Below are positions 1 through 10,918 of a stretch of DNA of 64,000 nucleotides, piece after piece. Every line of letters starts with the position of its first letter. Position 1 is the stretch's first letter. Origin of the DNA: Paenibacillus sp. JZ16 (lineage in GTDB: Bacteria; Bacillota; Bacilli; Paenibacillales; Paenibacillaceae). Under the pieces are notes generated by a model. It made no database searches. It was given only the letters and a program-made list of their open reading frames with translations, and was not told the DNA's origin. The position numbers and the translations under genes were made by a program. The stretch is taken from NCBI RefSeq assembly GCF_015326965.1, contig NZ_CP017659.1, positions 4,530,001-4,594,000 on the forward strand, read 5' to 3'.

Positions 1-1825
<1,825 letters not shown>

Positions 1826-1987
1826 AATCACCCCAAAAAGTGAAGTGAAGCTTTGAAGCTGACACCGAATACTTTTCGGGGACCCCGATACCACATCGGG
1901 TAATGCTACGGATTCTAATCAACGCAAATTTCGTTTCGTATCTAGTTTTCAGGGAATCAATCTCTGTAACTGCATACAAGTTATGAT

Positions 1988-2079
1988 GGAGAGATACCCA
2001 AGTGGCTATAAGGGGACCCTCTGCTAAGGGGTTAGACTGCGTAAGCGGTGCGAGGGTTCGAATCCCTCTCTCTCCGCCA
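1988..2079 (+). tRNA. tRNA-Ser (anticodon GCU)
   Basis: Class II tRNA of 92 nt with a long variable arm. The acceptor GGAGAGA pairs with TCTCTCC, the anticodon loop reads CTGCTAA, and G73 plus an encoded CCA end the gene. It is the first tRNA after the 23S gene, so it is probably processed from the rRNA precursor. Confidence 0.96.
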
Positions 2080-2111
2080 TTTGAATAACTTGAACGCAAA
2101 TAGGTTTATAT

Positions 2112-2188
2112 GGCGGTGTAGCTCAGCTGGCTAGAGCGTACGGTTCATACCCGTGAGGTCGGGGGTTCGATCCCCTCCGCCGCTACCA
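2112..2188 (+). tRNA. tRNA-Met (anticodon CAU, elongator type)
   Basis: A 77-nt cloverleaf with anticodon loop TTCATAC. The acceptor GGCGGTG pairs with CGCCGCT, with a G-U at 1:72. CCA is encoded. The body resembles elongator tRNA-Met of Bacillus rather than the initiator, which starts with an unpaired C1. Confidence 0.95.
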
Positions 2189-2197
2189 TACATACCT

Positions 2198-2273
2198 GGA
2201 GGCTTAGCTCAGCTGGGAGAGCATCTGCCTTACAAGCAGAGGGTCGGGGGTTCGATCCCCTCAGCCTCCACCA
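2198..2273 (+). tRNA. tRNA-Val (anticodon UAC)
   Basis: A 76-nt cloverleaf. Acceptor GGAGGCT pairs with AGCCTCC, the anticodon loop is CTTACAA, and CCA is encoded. It lies 9 nt after tRNA-Met. Confidence 0.96.
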
Positions 2274-2298
2274 TGTACTATTTTTATCACCTTACCAT

Positions 2299-2374
<76 letters not shown>

Positions 2375-2387
2375 TTTTTAATAATGT

Positions 2388-2464
2388 GGAACTGTGGTGT
2401 AGAGGCCTAACATGCCTGCCTGTCACGCAGGAGATCGCGGGTTCGAATCCCGTCAGTTCCGCCA
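2388..2464 (+). tRNA. tRNA-Asp (anticodon GUC)
   Basis: A 77-nt cloverleaf. Acceptor GGAACTG pairs with CAGTTCC, the anticodon loop is CTGTCAC, and G73 plus encoded CCA follow. An 84-nt gap with a long palindrome separates it from tRNA-Phe. Confidence 0.96.
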
Positions 2465-2479
2465 TTATTAATTTTAAGG

Positions 2480-2535
2480 AATAAAAATAGTCGGTTTTCC
2501 ACAAATTAAAGTGGGATGCCGAACTTTATTTTTAT
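2480..2535. other. palindromic hairpin element between tRNA-Asp and tRNA-Phe
   Basis: The two halves fold back on each other: an A/T arm (ATAAAAATA with TTTATTTTTAT), then TCGG with CCGA, then CCAC with GTGG around an AAATTAAA loop. It occupies most of the only long gap in the tRNA cluster. It may be a processing hairpin or an interspersed palindrome; a terminator is less likely because tRNAs continue directly after it. Confidence 0.5.
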
Positions 2536-2548
2536 GTCATGTATATAA

Positions 2549-2621
<73 letters not shown>

Positions 2622-2633
2622 CCTTTATATCCT

Positions 2634-2719
2634 GGAGGATTAGCGAAGTGGCCAAACGCAGCAGACTGTAAATCTGTTCTCGTCCGAGTTCGGTGGTTCG
2701 AATCCATCATCCTCCACCA
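2634..2719 (+). tRNA. tRNA-Tyr (anticodon GUA)
   Basis: Class II tRNA of 86 nt with a long variable arm. Acceptor GGAGGAT pairs with ATCCTCC, the anticodon loop is CTGTAAA, and CCA is encoded. Confidence 0.96.
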
Positions 2720-2726
2720 GTAATAA

Positions 2727-2799
2727 GAGCCATTAGCTCAGTTGGTAGAGCACCTGACTTTTAATCAGGGTGTCGAAGGTTCGAGTCCTTCATGGCTCA
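2727..2799 (+). tRNA. tRNA-Lys (anticodon UUU)
   Basis: A 73-nt cloverleaf. Acceptor GAGCCAT pairs with ATGGCTC, the anticodon loop is CTTTTAA, and A73 is followed by TCC, so CCA is not encoded. It is the last tRNA and is followed at once by a terminator. Confidence 0.95.
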
Positions 2800-2803
2800 T
2801 CCG

Positions 2804-2835
2804 AAGAGTCGTCAACGTTGTTGACGGCTCTTTTT
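2804..2835 (+). terminator. Rho-independent terminator of the rRNA/tRNA operon
   Basis: AAGAGTCGTCAAC pairs with GTTGACGGCTCTT around a short loop, followed by a T run. It lies directly after tRNA-Lys. Confidence 0.9.
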
Positions 2836-2949
2836 GTATTGTTTTAGGCTGTTTTTGTCCAATGTAAATGGGCTTAGAGAGAAGGCATTGTCGCTTGTAC
2901 TGGGTCTTATGCTAAAATAAGAAAAAACGATAAAGTGGTGGAGTCATCA

Positions 2950-4164
2950 ATGGTGGAGATGGAGCACATCGTTCAGAAACTAGAGCAGACCTTGGGTACC
3001 TCACTCGGTTTAAAAACATTGAATGATCAGGAAGCGGCATGGTTAACAAAATCAATGGCGACCTCACCGCCATTTGGTGATCGGATTGGTCAAGAGGTAG
3101 GAGTTCAGGGGTCCAATAACCGTGGAGAAAACGGAATCTCGCACAAATCCCGAAAGGTTAACGGCGCCTATGCTCGCAAGGACCTGGGTGAGATTTGGAT
3201 TCCAGTGAATCCACAGGATCCTAGCCAGGTAATCGTAGCGGATCAGGGTGCTTTGACGGAGTCGGAGATTGGGCTTATAACTCTACTATTGTCGAGCCTG
3301 CAGGATACGATGCCAGGGGGAGTGCCCAAGAATACTGGTAAGGTTGAAGAAGAACGACGCGCCCAACAGTTGGGTGGCTGGTTAAAGGAACGCCTGCAAG
3401 CCGGTGAACTGCTTGCTGAATTACCAGATGAAATGTTGATTCGAACAAGTTTGACTGAGGACATGGTTCCCTTTCTTCTAATTCATGAGAGCGAGCATGC
3501 TCCCACTCCAAGCTATAAGGCGCTGCATCGGTTATTGCGCAGCTATTTTGGCGGGGACATCATTCTGGTGCCACTGCTTGATAAGGAATGGATTATCTTA
3601 GCGAACCAAGAATTGCTGGATGGTATAACGACCGATGATAAAGAGGATACTTCGTTGGACGGCGACCAGGATTTGCTCTCCTTATTCTGTATGGGGCTCT
3701 ACGAGCTGATTTCAACGGAATGGGTGGGGGATTTCCATATCTCGGCGATACCGGCGGTTAATGCGCTGCATGCTCTGCCACAGACTGTTAGCATGTTAAG
3801 AGAGACCATGACCATCGGCCGTACATTCCAGGTCAAGGAACATATCCATCTATCGACCGGGCTTCATCTGGAGCGTCTGGTTTATAGCATTCCCGAGTAC
3901 CAGCGCAATCAATTCCTGCGCGAGTACGCTGCCGGCCATACCGATTTGTTCGAGGATAGCGAGACATTGTCAACGCTCGAGTCTTTTTTCGAATTGGATT
4001 GTAACGTGAGTGAGACGGCCAAGCACCTGTATATCCACCGCAACACGCTGCTGTACCGGCTGGATAAGATTAAACAGGAGACGGGGTTAGATGTTCGGAG
4101 CTTCAGTGATGCGGTTTTAGTGAAAATAACGCTTCTATTGTATAAAGTGACGAAAAGGAAATAG
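2950..4164 (+). CDS. PucR/CdaR-family transcriptional regulator
   Basis: Probable DNA-binding regulator of about 404 residues. The C-terminal 55 residues form a PucR-type helix-turn-helix: a segment beginning LESFFELDCNVSETAKHLYI, then HRNTLLYRLDKI, typical of sugar-diacid and purine-catabolism regulators. The N-terminal 300 residues have no motif I can name with certainty and probably sense a ligand. I chose ATG 2950 because GGTGGAG (2937-2943) lies 6 nt upstream; an in-frame GTG at 2935 is possible but lacks a good ribosome binding site. It stands alone between the tRNA operon and an MsmX-type ATPase gene, so a sugar-related role is only a suggestion. Confidence 0.85.
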   Translation: MVEMEHIVQKLEQTLGTSLGLKTLNDQEAAWLTKSMATSPPFGDRIGQEVGVQGSNNRGENGISHKSRKVNGAYARKDLGEIWIPVNPQDPSQVIVADQGALTESEIGLITLLLSSLQDTMPGGVPKNTGKVEEERRAQQLGGWLKERLQAGELLAELPDEMLIRTSLTEDMVPFLLIHESEHAPTPSYKALHRLLRSYFGGDIILVPLLDKEWIILANQELLDGITTDDKEDTSLDGDQDLLSLFCMGLYELISTEWVGDFHISAIPAVNALHALPQTVSMLRETMTIGRTFQVKEHIHLSTGLHLERLVYSIPEYQRNQFLREYAAGHTDLFEDSETLSTLESFFELDCNVSETAKHLYIHRNTLLYRLDKIKQETGLDVRSFSDAVLVKITLLLYKVTKRK

Positions 4165-4272
4165 GTTTTTTGTGCAGATTGTGTATAGCAAGTCAGGTGC
4201 CTATGGGGTAATATAAGATTATAAATTAATTGTATTCGATTTCATAACATTCATATGAGGGGGCAAATGCAC

Positions 4273-5397
4273 ATGGCTGGTGTACGCTTAGAGCATATTT
4301 ACAAAAAGTATGCAGGTTCGGATAAAGCAACTGTAATTGACGTTAATTTGGATATTAAAGATAAAGAATTTTTGGTTTTGGTAGGTCCTTCCGGTTGCGG
4401 TAAGTCCACGACACTGCGTATGATCGCGGGTCTTGAGGAAATTTCTGAGGGTAAACTTTACATTGGCGACCGTGTTGTTAACGATGTAGCACCTAAAGAT
4501 CGTGACATCGCGATGGTATTCCAATCCTACGCCTTGTATCCACATATGAACGTATATCAGAACATGGCATTCGGTTTGAAACTCCGTAAAGTGAAGAAAG
4601 ACGAAATCGATAAGCGTGTACGTGAAGCAGCAAAAATCCTGGATATCGAGCATTTGCTTGAGCGTAAGCCAAAAGCTCTGTCCGGTGGTCAGCGTCAGCG
4701 TGTTGCCTTGGGTCGTGCGATTGTCCGTGATCCACAAGTCTTCTTGATGGATGAGCCGCTTTCCAACTTGGATGCGAAACTCCGCGGTCAGATGCGTGCC
4801 GAAATCACCAAGCTGGTTAAGCGTCTTGAAACCACTTGTATCTACGTAACGCATGACCAAACAGAAGCTATGACGATGGGTGATCGTATCGTTGTTATGC
4901 AAGACGGCATCATTCAACAAGCGGATTCACCAGAGCAACTGTACAACAATCCGAACAACCTGTTCGTTGCTGGTTTCATCGGTTCCCCAACCATGAACTT
5001 CATCAACGGTAAATTGTCCGAACAAAACGGTGGCGTATACTTCACTTCCCAGGGCTTGAACGTTCAAGTACCAGGTGGTAAAGCACAATTGCTCAAAAAT
5101 AAATCCATGATTGGTAAAGAAGTGATCATGGGTGTTCGTCCGGAAGATATTCATGAAGAGCCAGTCTTCCTGGAAGCTTCCCCGAATACGATCTTCTCTG
5201 CAAAAGTCGATGTAACCGAGAACCTTGGTCACGAAATGCTCTTGTACCTGAGCGGCTTGGGTACCGATACGGTTATCGGCCGTGTAGACGGACGTTCGAC
5301 TACTCGCGAAGGCGACAATGTGAAATTGGCACTCGACATGAACAAAGTTCATATCTTTGATAAAGAGTCTGAATTGAACGTATTGCTCGAAGACTAA
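4273..5397 (+). CDS. msmX: MsmX/UgpC-type multi-sugar ABC importer ATPase
   Basis: Cytoplasmic ATPase that energises carbohydrate ABC importers. Walker A GPSGCGKST, Q-loop in VFQSYALYPHM, signature LSGGQRQR, Walker B VFLMDEP and the H-loop THDQTEAMTMG are all present, followed by a C-terminal TOBE-type regulatory domain of about 130 residues. Length (374 residues) fits MsmX of Bacillus, which serves several importers and is encoded apart from their permeases. The same is true here: no permease is adjacent. Start ATG 4273 (MAGVRLEHIYKKY) has GAGGGGG 9 nt upstream; in-frame ATGs at 4255 and 4267 are less well placed. Codon choice looks highly biased, as expected for strong expression. A strong terminator follows. 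Confidence 0.95.
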   Translation: MAGVRLEHIYKKYAGSDKATVIDVNLDIKDKEFLVLVGPSGCGKSTTLRMIAGLEEISEGKLYIGDRVVNDVAPKDRDIAMVFQSYALYPHMNVYQNMAFGLKLRKVKKDEIDKRVREAAKILDIEHLLERKPKALSGGQRQRVALGRAIVRDPQVFLMDEPLSNLDAKLRGQMRAEITKLVKRLETTCIYVTHDQTEAMTMGDRIVVMQDGIIQQADSPEQLYNNPNNLFVAGFIGSPTMNFINGKLSEQNGGVYFTSQGLNVQVPGGKAQLLKNKSMIGKEVIMGVRPEDIHEEPVFLEASPNTIFSAKVDVTENLGHEMLLYLSGLGTDTVIGRVDGRSTTREGDNVKLALDMNKVHIFDKESELNVLLED

Positions 5398-5420
5398 TCT
5401 TCAGCAATCGGGATCTCTTG

Positions 5421-5451
5421 AAAACCGCCCCCTCAAGGGGCGGTTTTTTTT
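5421..5451 (+). terminator. Rho-independent terminator after msmX
   Basis: AAAACCGCCCC pairs with GGGGCGGTTTT, with a loop of about 5 nt and eight T residues following. Confidence 0.95.
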
Positions 5452-5834
5452 AGGAGAAAAAGACAATATCACGCTAGCATTCACGCCCTGGGAAAAGGTT
5501 TGGATATCCTTTGCCGATGCCAATTGAGGTATTCCATGGGCAGCAATCTATTTAAAGTACACCCCTATATAAGCCTAATGTCGCAATGGAGTAGTCGGTT
5601 AGAATTGCATTCATTGGCTTTTTTCGATAAGATAAGCACAAAGCAAGGCATACATACGTATTGAACATATGGGATGTTGAGCATATTTCATGGTAATTTC
5701 CAAGATCGCAGGTAAGTGTACAGTAGTGTTCTTTAGGAATAGCTGAATGATGGAATATATCATCCAAGACGGGCCGTGCCATATGACGGTTTCGTTGTGA
5801 TGTCAACATACAATGGAAGAAGAGGGGTAAGACC
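5452..5834. other. intergenic region upstream of hprK
   Basis: About 380 bp without a convincing gene on either strand. A weak promoter-like pair (TTGAAC, 17 nt, TATTTC) lies near 5663-5691 and probably serves the hprK operon. GAAGAGGGG just before 5835 is the hprK ribosome binding site. I see no riboswitch or repeat here. Confidence 0.5.
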
Positions 5835-6773
5835 ATGGCCAAGAAAGTGAAGGTATCCGAGCTGGTCCAGCAGTTTCAGCTGGAGGTCATCGCAGGTGAG
5901 GAAGGCTTGAAACGTCAGATTACAACGGACGATCTGAATCGCCCGGGATTGGAAATGGCCGGGTATTTTGAATACCATCCGCGGGAACGGGTTCAGCTTA
6001 TGGGGCGCACCGAGTTGGCTTTCTTCGGAATGCTGAAGCCGGAAGAGCGTAAAGAGCGTATGCGCAGCCTGTGCACGGAAGAAACACCTTGCATCGTGGT
6101 AACACGTTCCTTGGAGGTGCCGGAAGAACTGGTGGAACTCGGGAATGAGAGAGGTTTGCCTGTACTGCGCAGCAGCATGGCAACAACCATTCTGACAAGC
6201 CGATTCACAAGCTTTCTGGAACGCAAACTTGCACCAACTACAACCATCCACGGGGTATTGTGCGATGTTTATGGCGTAGGGATGCTGATAACAGGCTCAA
6301 GCGGTATCGGGAAAAGCGAGACGGCACTGGAGCTCGTCAAACGCGGACACCGATTAATTGCGGACGATGCGGTGGAGATACGTCAGACATCGGATTTTCA
6401 GCTGCACGGTACGGCGCCGGAGCTCATTCGCCATCTTCTGGAGATTCGCGGAGTCGGTATTATTAATGTAATGACGTTATTCGGTGCAGGCGCCGTTCGA
6501 AACAATAAACGGATTACCCTTGTTGTGCGATTGGAAGCCTGGCAGCAGGATAAACAGTATGATCGTCTGGGGTTAGATGAAGAAACAACACGAATTATTG
6601 AGACGGACATCCCTCTGGTCACCATTCCGGTTCGTCCAGGACGTAACCTTGCGGTTATTATTGAAGTGGCAGCTATGAACTACAGACTGAAACAAATGGG
6701 ACTGAATGCTGCGCTGCAGTTTACGAACAAACTGACAGCTACGATTGCTGAAGATATGGACGATTTGGACTAG
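5835..6773 (+). CDS. hprK: HPr kinase/phosphorylase
   Basis: Bifunctional enzyme that phosphorylates HPr on Ser46 with ATP or PPi and also removes that phosphate; it is the sensor step of carbon catabolite repression in Bacillota. The 312-residue protein has the usual two-domain plan. The catalytic His139 lies in TIHGVL, Walker A GSSGIGKS is at 154-161, and the family signature [11 protein letters not shown] follows near residue 203. The N-terminal domain (about 1-130) is the HprK N domain. The gene heads an operon with lgt, ppaX and an acetyltransferase, an order conserved in Bacillus. Its substrate, an HPr-family protein, is encoded at 53090 in the same window. Confidence 0.98.
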   Translation: MAKKVKVSELVQQFQLEVIAGEEGLKRQITTDDLNRPGLEMAGYFEYHPRERVQLMGRTELAFFGMLKPEERKERMRSLCTEETPCIVVTRSLEVPEELVELGNERGLPVLRSSMATTILTSRFTSFLERKLAPTTTIHGVLCDVYGVGMLITGSSGIGKSETALELVKRGHRLIADDAVEIRQTSDFQLHGTAPELIRHLLEIRGVGIINVMTLFGAGAVRNNKRITLVVRLEAWQQDKQYDRLGLDEETTRIIETDIPLVTIPVRPGRNLAVIIEVAAMNYRLKQMGLNAALQFTNKLTATIAEDMDDLD

Positions 6774-6793
6774 GACTAGGGAGGTTATAAGTG

Positions 6794-7927
6794 ATGCAAA
6801 CATTGCTCATCGATCCGGTGGTGTTCTCCATCGGATCGCTGCGTGTTCATTGGTATGGCTTGATTTTAGGGCTGGGTGCTTTGGTGGGGCTGTTGCTGGC
6901 CATTCGCGAGGGGAAGCGTTTTGGCATTCCGCAGGAGTTCTTTATGGATTTGGTATTGCTTGGCGTACCTTCGGCAATTATTGGTGCACGTATTTATTAT
7001 GTAGCATTTAAATGGGAAGATTATAAGGACAACTTCCTGGACGTGTTCAAAACATGGAATGGCGGGATTGCGATATTTGGTGCTCTCATCGGGGCCATTA
7101 TCTGCGCTTTGATCTTTGTACGTAGAAGAGGCTACTCATTCTGGCGGATTGCTGATATCTGTGCTCCGTCTCTGTTGGCCGGCCAAATCATTGGTCGCTG
7201 GGGGAATTTCGTTAACCAGGAGGCCTATGGCGGTCCTGTCAGCGAGTCCTTTTTACGCGGGCAGCTGCACCTGCCTGATTTCATCGTCAATCAAATGAAT
7301 GTACAAGGCGTATTCCATCATCCTACCTTCCTATATGAATCCTTATGGAACTTGGTCGGTATTGTCATCCTGCTTATTCTTCGCAGACAGAAATTCCTGC
7401 GCGCAGGCGAGCTCTTCATCGGATATTTCATCTGGTATTCCATCGGCCGATTCTTCATTGAAGCGGTGCGCACGGACAGTTTGGCGTTCCAAGGCGCAGC
7501 CGGACTTGCCGACTTCATTAACAATACGTTATGGGCACCGATGACTTGGATGGGCTTTGAACTGGGCCATCTGGACCCGGCTTACGGCAATATTAGGATC
7601 TCCCAGCTGCTGTCTGTATTGATTGTCATTGGAGGCATCGTACTGATCATTGTGCGCCGTGTAACGGGTCGCGCCAATGTGCGTTATTTGGACCCCATCG
7701 TGTCAACGAAGACCGGAGCAGGTCCTACGCCTGAAGCGGACCTTCAGACCAATAAAGCCGCGAAGTCATCTGCGCAGGCACCTGTTAAGCAGGACAAACC
7801 GGCAGCAGAGCCAGCAGAGACGGCTGACAAAAGCCCTCTAACCCAAGTCCAGGAGACGGAAGTCAAACCGTCCCCAGTAGAAGATACTCCGGCAATAAAA
7901 CCAGATACGGAGGACAAAAAGGAGTAG
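6794..7927 (+). CDS. lgt: Prolipoprotein diacylglyceryl transferase
   Basis: Integral membrane enzyme that moves diacylglycerol from phosphatidylglycerol to the lipobox cysteine of prelipoproteins, the first step of lipoprotein maturation. About seven membrane segments are visible, with the hallmark GRWGNFVNQEAYGGPV and HPTFLYES motifs. The enzyme core ends near residue 300; a further 75 or so residues, rich in Lys, Pro, Ala and Glu, form a probably disordered cytoplasmic tail that Bacillus Lgt (about 270 residues) lacks. Start ATG 6794 has AGGGAGGT 8 nt upstream; GTG 6791 directly before it is the alternative. Candidate substrates in this window include the TctC-type lipoprotein at 31098. 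Confidence 0.97.
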   Translation: MQTLLIDPVVFSIGSLRVHWYGLILGLGALVGLLLAIREGKRFGIPQEFFMDLVLLGVPSAIIGARIYYVAFKWEDYKDNFLDVFKTWNGGIAIFGALIGAIICALIFVRRRGYSFWRIADICAPSLLAGQIIGRWGNFVNQEAYGGPVSESFLRGQLHLPDFIVNQMNVQGVFHHPTFLYESLWNLVGIVILLILRRQKFLRAGELFIGYFIWYSIGRFFIEAVRTDSLAFQGAAGLADFINNTLWAPMTWMGFELGHLDPAYGNIRISQLLSVLIVIGGIVLIIVRRVTGRANVRYLDPIVSTKTGAGPTPEADLQTNKAAKSSAQAPVKQDKPAAEPAETADKSPLTQVQETEVKPSPVEDTPAIKPDTEDKKE

Positions 7928-7934
7928 TTGCAGC

Positions 7935-8585
7935 ATGATCGAAACCGTACTGTTTGATTTGGACGGAACCATTATTGATACGAATGAATTGATTATCTCG
8001 TCGTTTCTGCATGTCTTTGAGGCTCAGGCCCCAGGACCGCTAACCAGGGAGCAGATCATTCCACATATGGGAACCACGCTGGAGCAGCAGCTGCAGGCTT
8101 TCTCGGGGGGCGTTGATGACGTTAGTCCGCTTATCAAAGCATACCGCTCCTTCAACACGCTTCATCATGATGAGATGGTTAGACCATTCCCCCATGTAAA
8201 TGAAGTCGTGGAGCGTCTTCATCGTCATGGGCTTTCACTGGGGATCGTAACCACGAAGATCCGCCCCTCCACGATGATGACTTTGGAGAAGTACGATCTG
8301 GAGCGCTTCATGTCGGCGATTGTGACAGTGAACGACGTCGAGCATCCGAAACCGCATCCTGAGCCCGTTCTGACGGCGATCGAGCGTCTCGGCGCCAATC
8401 CGGCTACGACGTTGATGATCGGGGACAGCCCGGTCGACATTCAATCTGCCAAGGCGGCGGGCGTGAAGGCCGCAGCTGTAGCTTGGTCCCTGAAGGGTGA
8501 GCAGAAGCTGATGGAGTATGGTCCGGATTATGTTTTAAAGGATATGAAAGACCTGTATGAGATCGTAGGACTTCAAGAGGAATAG
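7935..8585 (+). CDS. ppaX: Pyrophosphatase PpaX (HAD superfamily)
   Basis: HAD-family phosphatase of 216 residues. Motif [12 protein letters not shown] is at the N terminus, the TTK motif II is near residue 98, a conserved KPHPEP segment is near 138-143 and motif [13 protein letters not shown] follows. In Bacillus the PpaX orthologue, encoded in the same hprK-lgt-ppaX order, hydrolyses the pyrophosphate released when HprK dephosphorylates HPr-Ser-P. The assignment rests on this gene order as much as on the motifs, since many HAD phosphatases look alike. It starts 7 nt after lgt, with AAGGAG inside the lgt 3' end as ribosome binding site. Confidence 0.9.
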   Translation: MIETVLFDLDGTIIDTNELIISSFLHVFEAQAPGPLTREQIIPHMGTTLEQQLQAFSGGVDDVSPLIKAYRSFNTLHHDEMVRPFPHVNEVVERLHRHGLSLGIVTTKIRPSTMMTLEKYDLERFMSAIVTVNDVEHPKPHPEPVLTAIERLGANPATTLMIGDSPVDIQSAKAAGVKAAAVAWSLKGEQKLMEYGPDYVLKDMKDLYEIVGLQEE

Positions 8586-8598
8586 GAGTTTTGGCAGC

Positions 8599-9105
8599 AT
8601 GGCCAGAAAGATTACCCGTTATCCTGTAGAAGGGCCCAACGCGTTATGGCAAATCTACCGCACCGTGAGCCCGTTCAAGGGCGTCAAGAACTTCATCTTT
8701 ATCCAGTTGGCCCGCTATTGTCCTATTCTGCCCTTGAAGAACTGGATATACCGCCATATGCTCGGGATGAAGGTGGGGAGGCATACCGCGTTTGGATTGA
8801 TGGTCATGGTGGATGTGTTTTTTCCGGAGAAAATATCCATCGGCGAGAATTCGGTGATCGGCTACAATACAACGATTCTTGCCCATGAGTATTTAATAAA
8901 GGAATATCGTCTGGGTGAAGTGCGGATCGGGGAGAACGTACTCATCGGCGCGAACACCACGATTTTGCCTGGTGTAACGATCGGAGATGGAGCGGTTGTT
9001 GCTGCAGGGTCTGTCGTACATAAAGATGTGGCACCGGGTGTTTTTGTAGGCGGCAATCCATTGCAAGAGCTGAAGAGGACATCAACGGAAAGTGAGTCAA
9101 TTTGA
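8599..9105 (+). CDS. Hexapeptide-repeat acyltransferase (YvoF-like)
   Basis: Acetyltransferase of 168 residues with left-handed beta-helix hexapeptide repeats from about residue 75 on: [36 protein letters not shown] and [12 protein letters not shown]. The GNP motif at the end is typical of the NodL/LacA/CysE-like group. The position right after ppaX matches yvoF in Bacillus, whose acceptor is not established. The N-terminal 70 residues hold a hydrophobic stretch ([14 protein letters not shown]) that may associate with membrane. It starts 13 nt after ppaX and is the last gene before a terminator. Confidence 0.9.
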   Translation: MARKITRYPVEGPNALWQIYRTVSPFKGVKNFIFIQLARYCPILPLKNWIYRHMLGMKVGRHTAFGLMVMVDVFFPEKISIGENSVIGYNTTILAHEYLIKEYRLGEVRIGENVLIGANTTILPGVTIGDGAVVAAGSVVHKDVAPGVFVGGNPLQELKRTSTESESI

Positions 9106-9187
9106 GGTAATGTGACAAGTTAGGTTCTCAAGCTACCTGAATTATTGTAGAATGAGTAGAGGATAACATGACACAAAGCGATTCAAT

Positions 9188-9223
9188 AGTCCCCTGGGTA
9201 TGATAGCCTTGAGGGACTTTTTT
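9188..9223 (+). terminator. Rho-independent terminator after the hprK operon
   Basis: AGTCCC pairs with GGGACT across a loop of about 19 nt, followed by TTTTTT. It sits 80 nt after the acetyltransferase stop. Confidence 0.75.
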
Positions 9224-9287
9224 GCCCGCCTATCCTTATACAATGACTCTATGAAAAAACTTGAAAAACAAGGAGGCGACGCCTGAC

Positions 9288-10514
9288 ATGAGTGCAACGC
9301 TGAACAAAAAGGAAAGGCTCCCGCAGCTCGATATTTATCGCGCGCTGGCCATCCTGGGCGTGCTTCACGTTCATGCGACTTCATTTGCAACGGTCGATGC
9401 GATTGATTCGCGATTCTATTATATTATTAATTTTTTGAATATTTTCTTTAAATACGGCACACCCTCGTTTATATTCCTAAGCAGCTTTGTGCTGTTCTAT
9501 AACTATGCGGATCGGCCGCTGACTAAGGATCTGATCAAAAACTTCTACAAACGGCGGCTCTTGTACATTCTGCTGCCTTATGTGTTGTTCTCGATCATCT
9601 ATTTCTTTGTGCGGATGTATCAGAACGGGTTGCTCAACAGCTCATTTGATCTATGGGCACAGATGCCGATATTCTTTGAACGCTTGATTCGGGGGCAGAA
9701 CTATACGCACTTATACTTTGTGTTTATTAGCTTGCAGTTCTACATCCTGTTTCCGATCTTCCTCAAGCTGTTCAAATCGTCCCGGTTTCTCGTACGGTGG
9801 GCGGTTCCCATCGGGTTCCTGCTGCAATGGGGCTTTATCATATGGAATAAATACGAGCTGCACTACACGTTTAAAGGAAGCTTGGCGATCTCGTATTTAG
9901 CCTACTATATGCTGGGTGCTTATCTGGCGATGAATTACGACAAATTCAAGGGCTGGCTTACGTCATCTTGGAAAAAGCAGACGTCAGGTCAAAGAGCAGG
10001 TACAGTCGTGTTATGGGCGGGCTGGCTCGCGATGGCGCTGACGCACGTGCAGATTTGGTACAATCAGAGATTGCACGGTGCCAAATACGACTCCCTGTTG
10101 TACGAGCTGTTATGGAATCTGCACACGGTTTTCTCCGCCATTGTGCTGATGCAGCTGGCCAGCTGGCTGTATAACAGCGGTTGGAGACTCATCGTGAAGG
10201 TGCTGACGCGGATTGGCGAGTTGTCCTTCGCGATCTATCTGGTGCATCCTCTCTGGCTGTTCCTGTATCGGGAGTACGATCTCAAGCTGAATCCGGTAAC
10301 CGATGATTATCTCATCTGGATTTATGGCGGCATGGTAACTGCGCTGATTGTTAGTGCGCTGGTCGTACAAACGGTGTTCCGATGGATTCCAGGCTCCTGG
10401 GTGCTGCTTGGCAGCGTTCCACGATCATTGAAGCCATCATCCAAAGCTCCAAAAGCGCCATCGCAGAGAAAAGACACCGTTGCAGGCGACAGCAAGAAAT
10501 CAGTTGATCTATAA
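9288..10514 (+). CDS. Membrane acyltransferase, family 3 (OafA/WecH type)
   Basis: Integral membrane protein of about 408 residues with roughly ten hydrophobic segments. The N terminus LPQLDIYRALAILGVLHVHA has the acyltransferase-3 hallmarks, an arginine in the first helix (YRALAILGV) and a downstream histidine, which are believed to handle the acyl group. Such enzymes O-acetylate cell-surface polysaccharides or peptidoglycan, but the substrate here is unknown. The last 35 residues are a charged tail rich in Ser, Lys and Pro. ATG 9288 is preceded by AAGGAGGCG; an in-frame TTG at 9261 lies upstream of that site and is less likely. It has its own terminator and is probably monocistronic. Confidence 0.9.
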   Translation: MSATLNKKERLPQLDIYRALAILGVLHVHATSFATVDAIDSRFYYIINFLNIFFKYGTPSFIFLSSFVLFYNYADRPLTKDLIKNFYKRRLLYILLPYVLFSIIYFFVRMYQNGLLNSSFDLWAQMPIFFERLIRGQNYTHLYFVFISLQFYILFPIFLKLFKSSRFLVRWAVPIGFLLQWGFIIWNKYELHYTFKGSLAISYLAYYMLGAYLAMNYDKFKGWLTSSWKKQTSGQRAGTVVLWAGWLAMALTHVQIWYNQRLHGAKYDSLLYELLWNLHTVFSAIVLMQLASWLYNSGWRLIVKVLTRIGELSFAIYLVHPLWLFLYREYDLKLNPVTDDYLIWIYGGMVTALIVSALVVQTVFRWIPGSWVLLGSVPRSLKPSSKAPKAPSQRKDTVAGDSKKSVDL

Positions 10515-10557
10515 TCATAGCAGGCATATTCTTTATTCATACCAGACATTATGAAGC

Positions 10558-10587
10558 AAAGCCGTCCGGCAATCGGGCGGCTTTTTT
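10558..10587 (+). terminator. Rho-independent terminator after the acyltransferase
   Basis: AAGCCGTCCG pairs with CGGGCGGCTT around a short loop, followed by T residues. Confidence 0.9.
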
Positions 10588-10918
10588 GTATGATTAGCGA
10601 TCTAGAGATTACGGGGTGGCCTAACCATACGATACCATCTAATGTATTTTTATTTATGCCGCTAAAGACATGAGAGATTCAATCCACAGACAAGCAAGCC
10701 ACTCCAGCTTGTTCTTGTGTTACAATTATACCCAGAAGTTAAGCGAATTCTTTGGCGGCTAAGGTGAAGAACAACAGAGAACGATACACAGCAGGAAGCC
10801 TCCACGATGCATTGACGATCGGGCAGAGTTCATGGTAATATAGCCAATATCCTTTAATTTATTAGCAAGGTACCACTTTACCATATTAAAGACTTTTCTG
10901 AATTTGAGGTGGAGCGTC
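10588..10918. other. upstream region of the histidine operon
   Basis: About 330 bp without a gene. I looked for a histidine T-box leader and did not find the conserved antiterminator sequence or a terminator before hisZ. TACAAT near 10719 could be a -10 element, but no good -35 is properly spaced. GAGGTGGAG at 10906-10914 is the hisZ ribosome binding site. Confidence 0.5.

Noticed and set aside
5552..5842. Minus-strand open frame of 96 codons upstream of hprK
   Set aside because: No ribosome binding site, Cys/His/Tyr-rich random composition, overlaps the hprK start.
10600..10918. Possible T-box or other riboswitch ahead of hisZ
   Set aside because: GGTACC occurs near 10870 but the surrounding T-box consensus and a terminator are missing.
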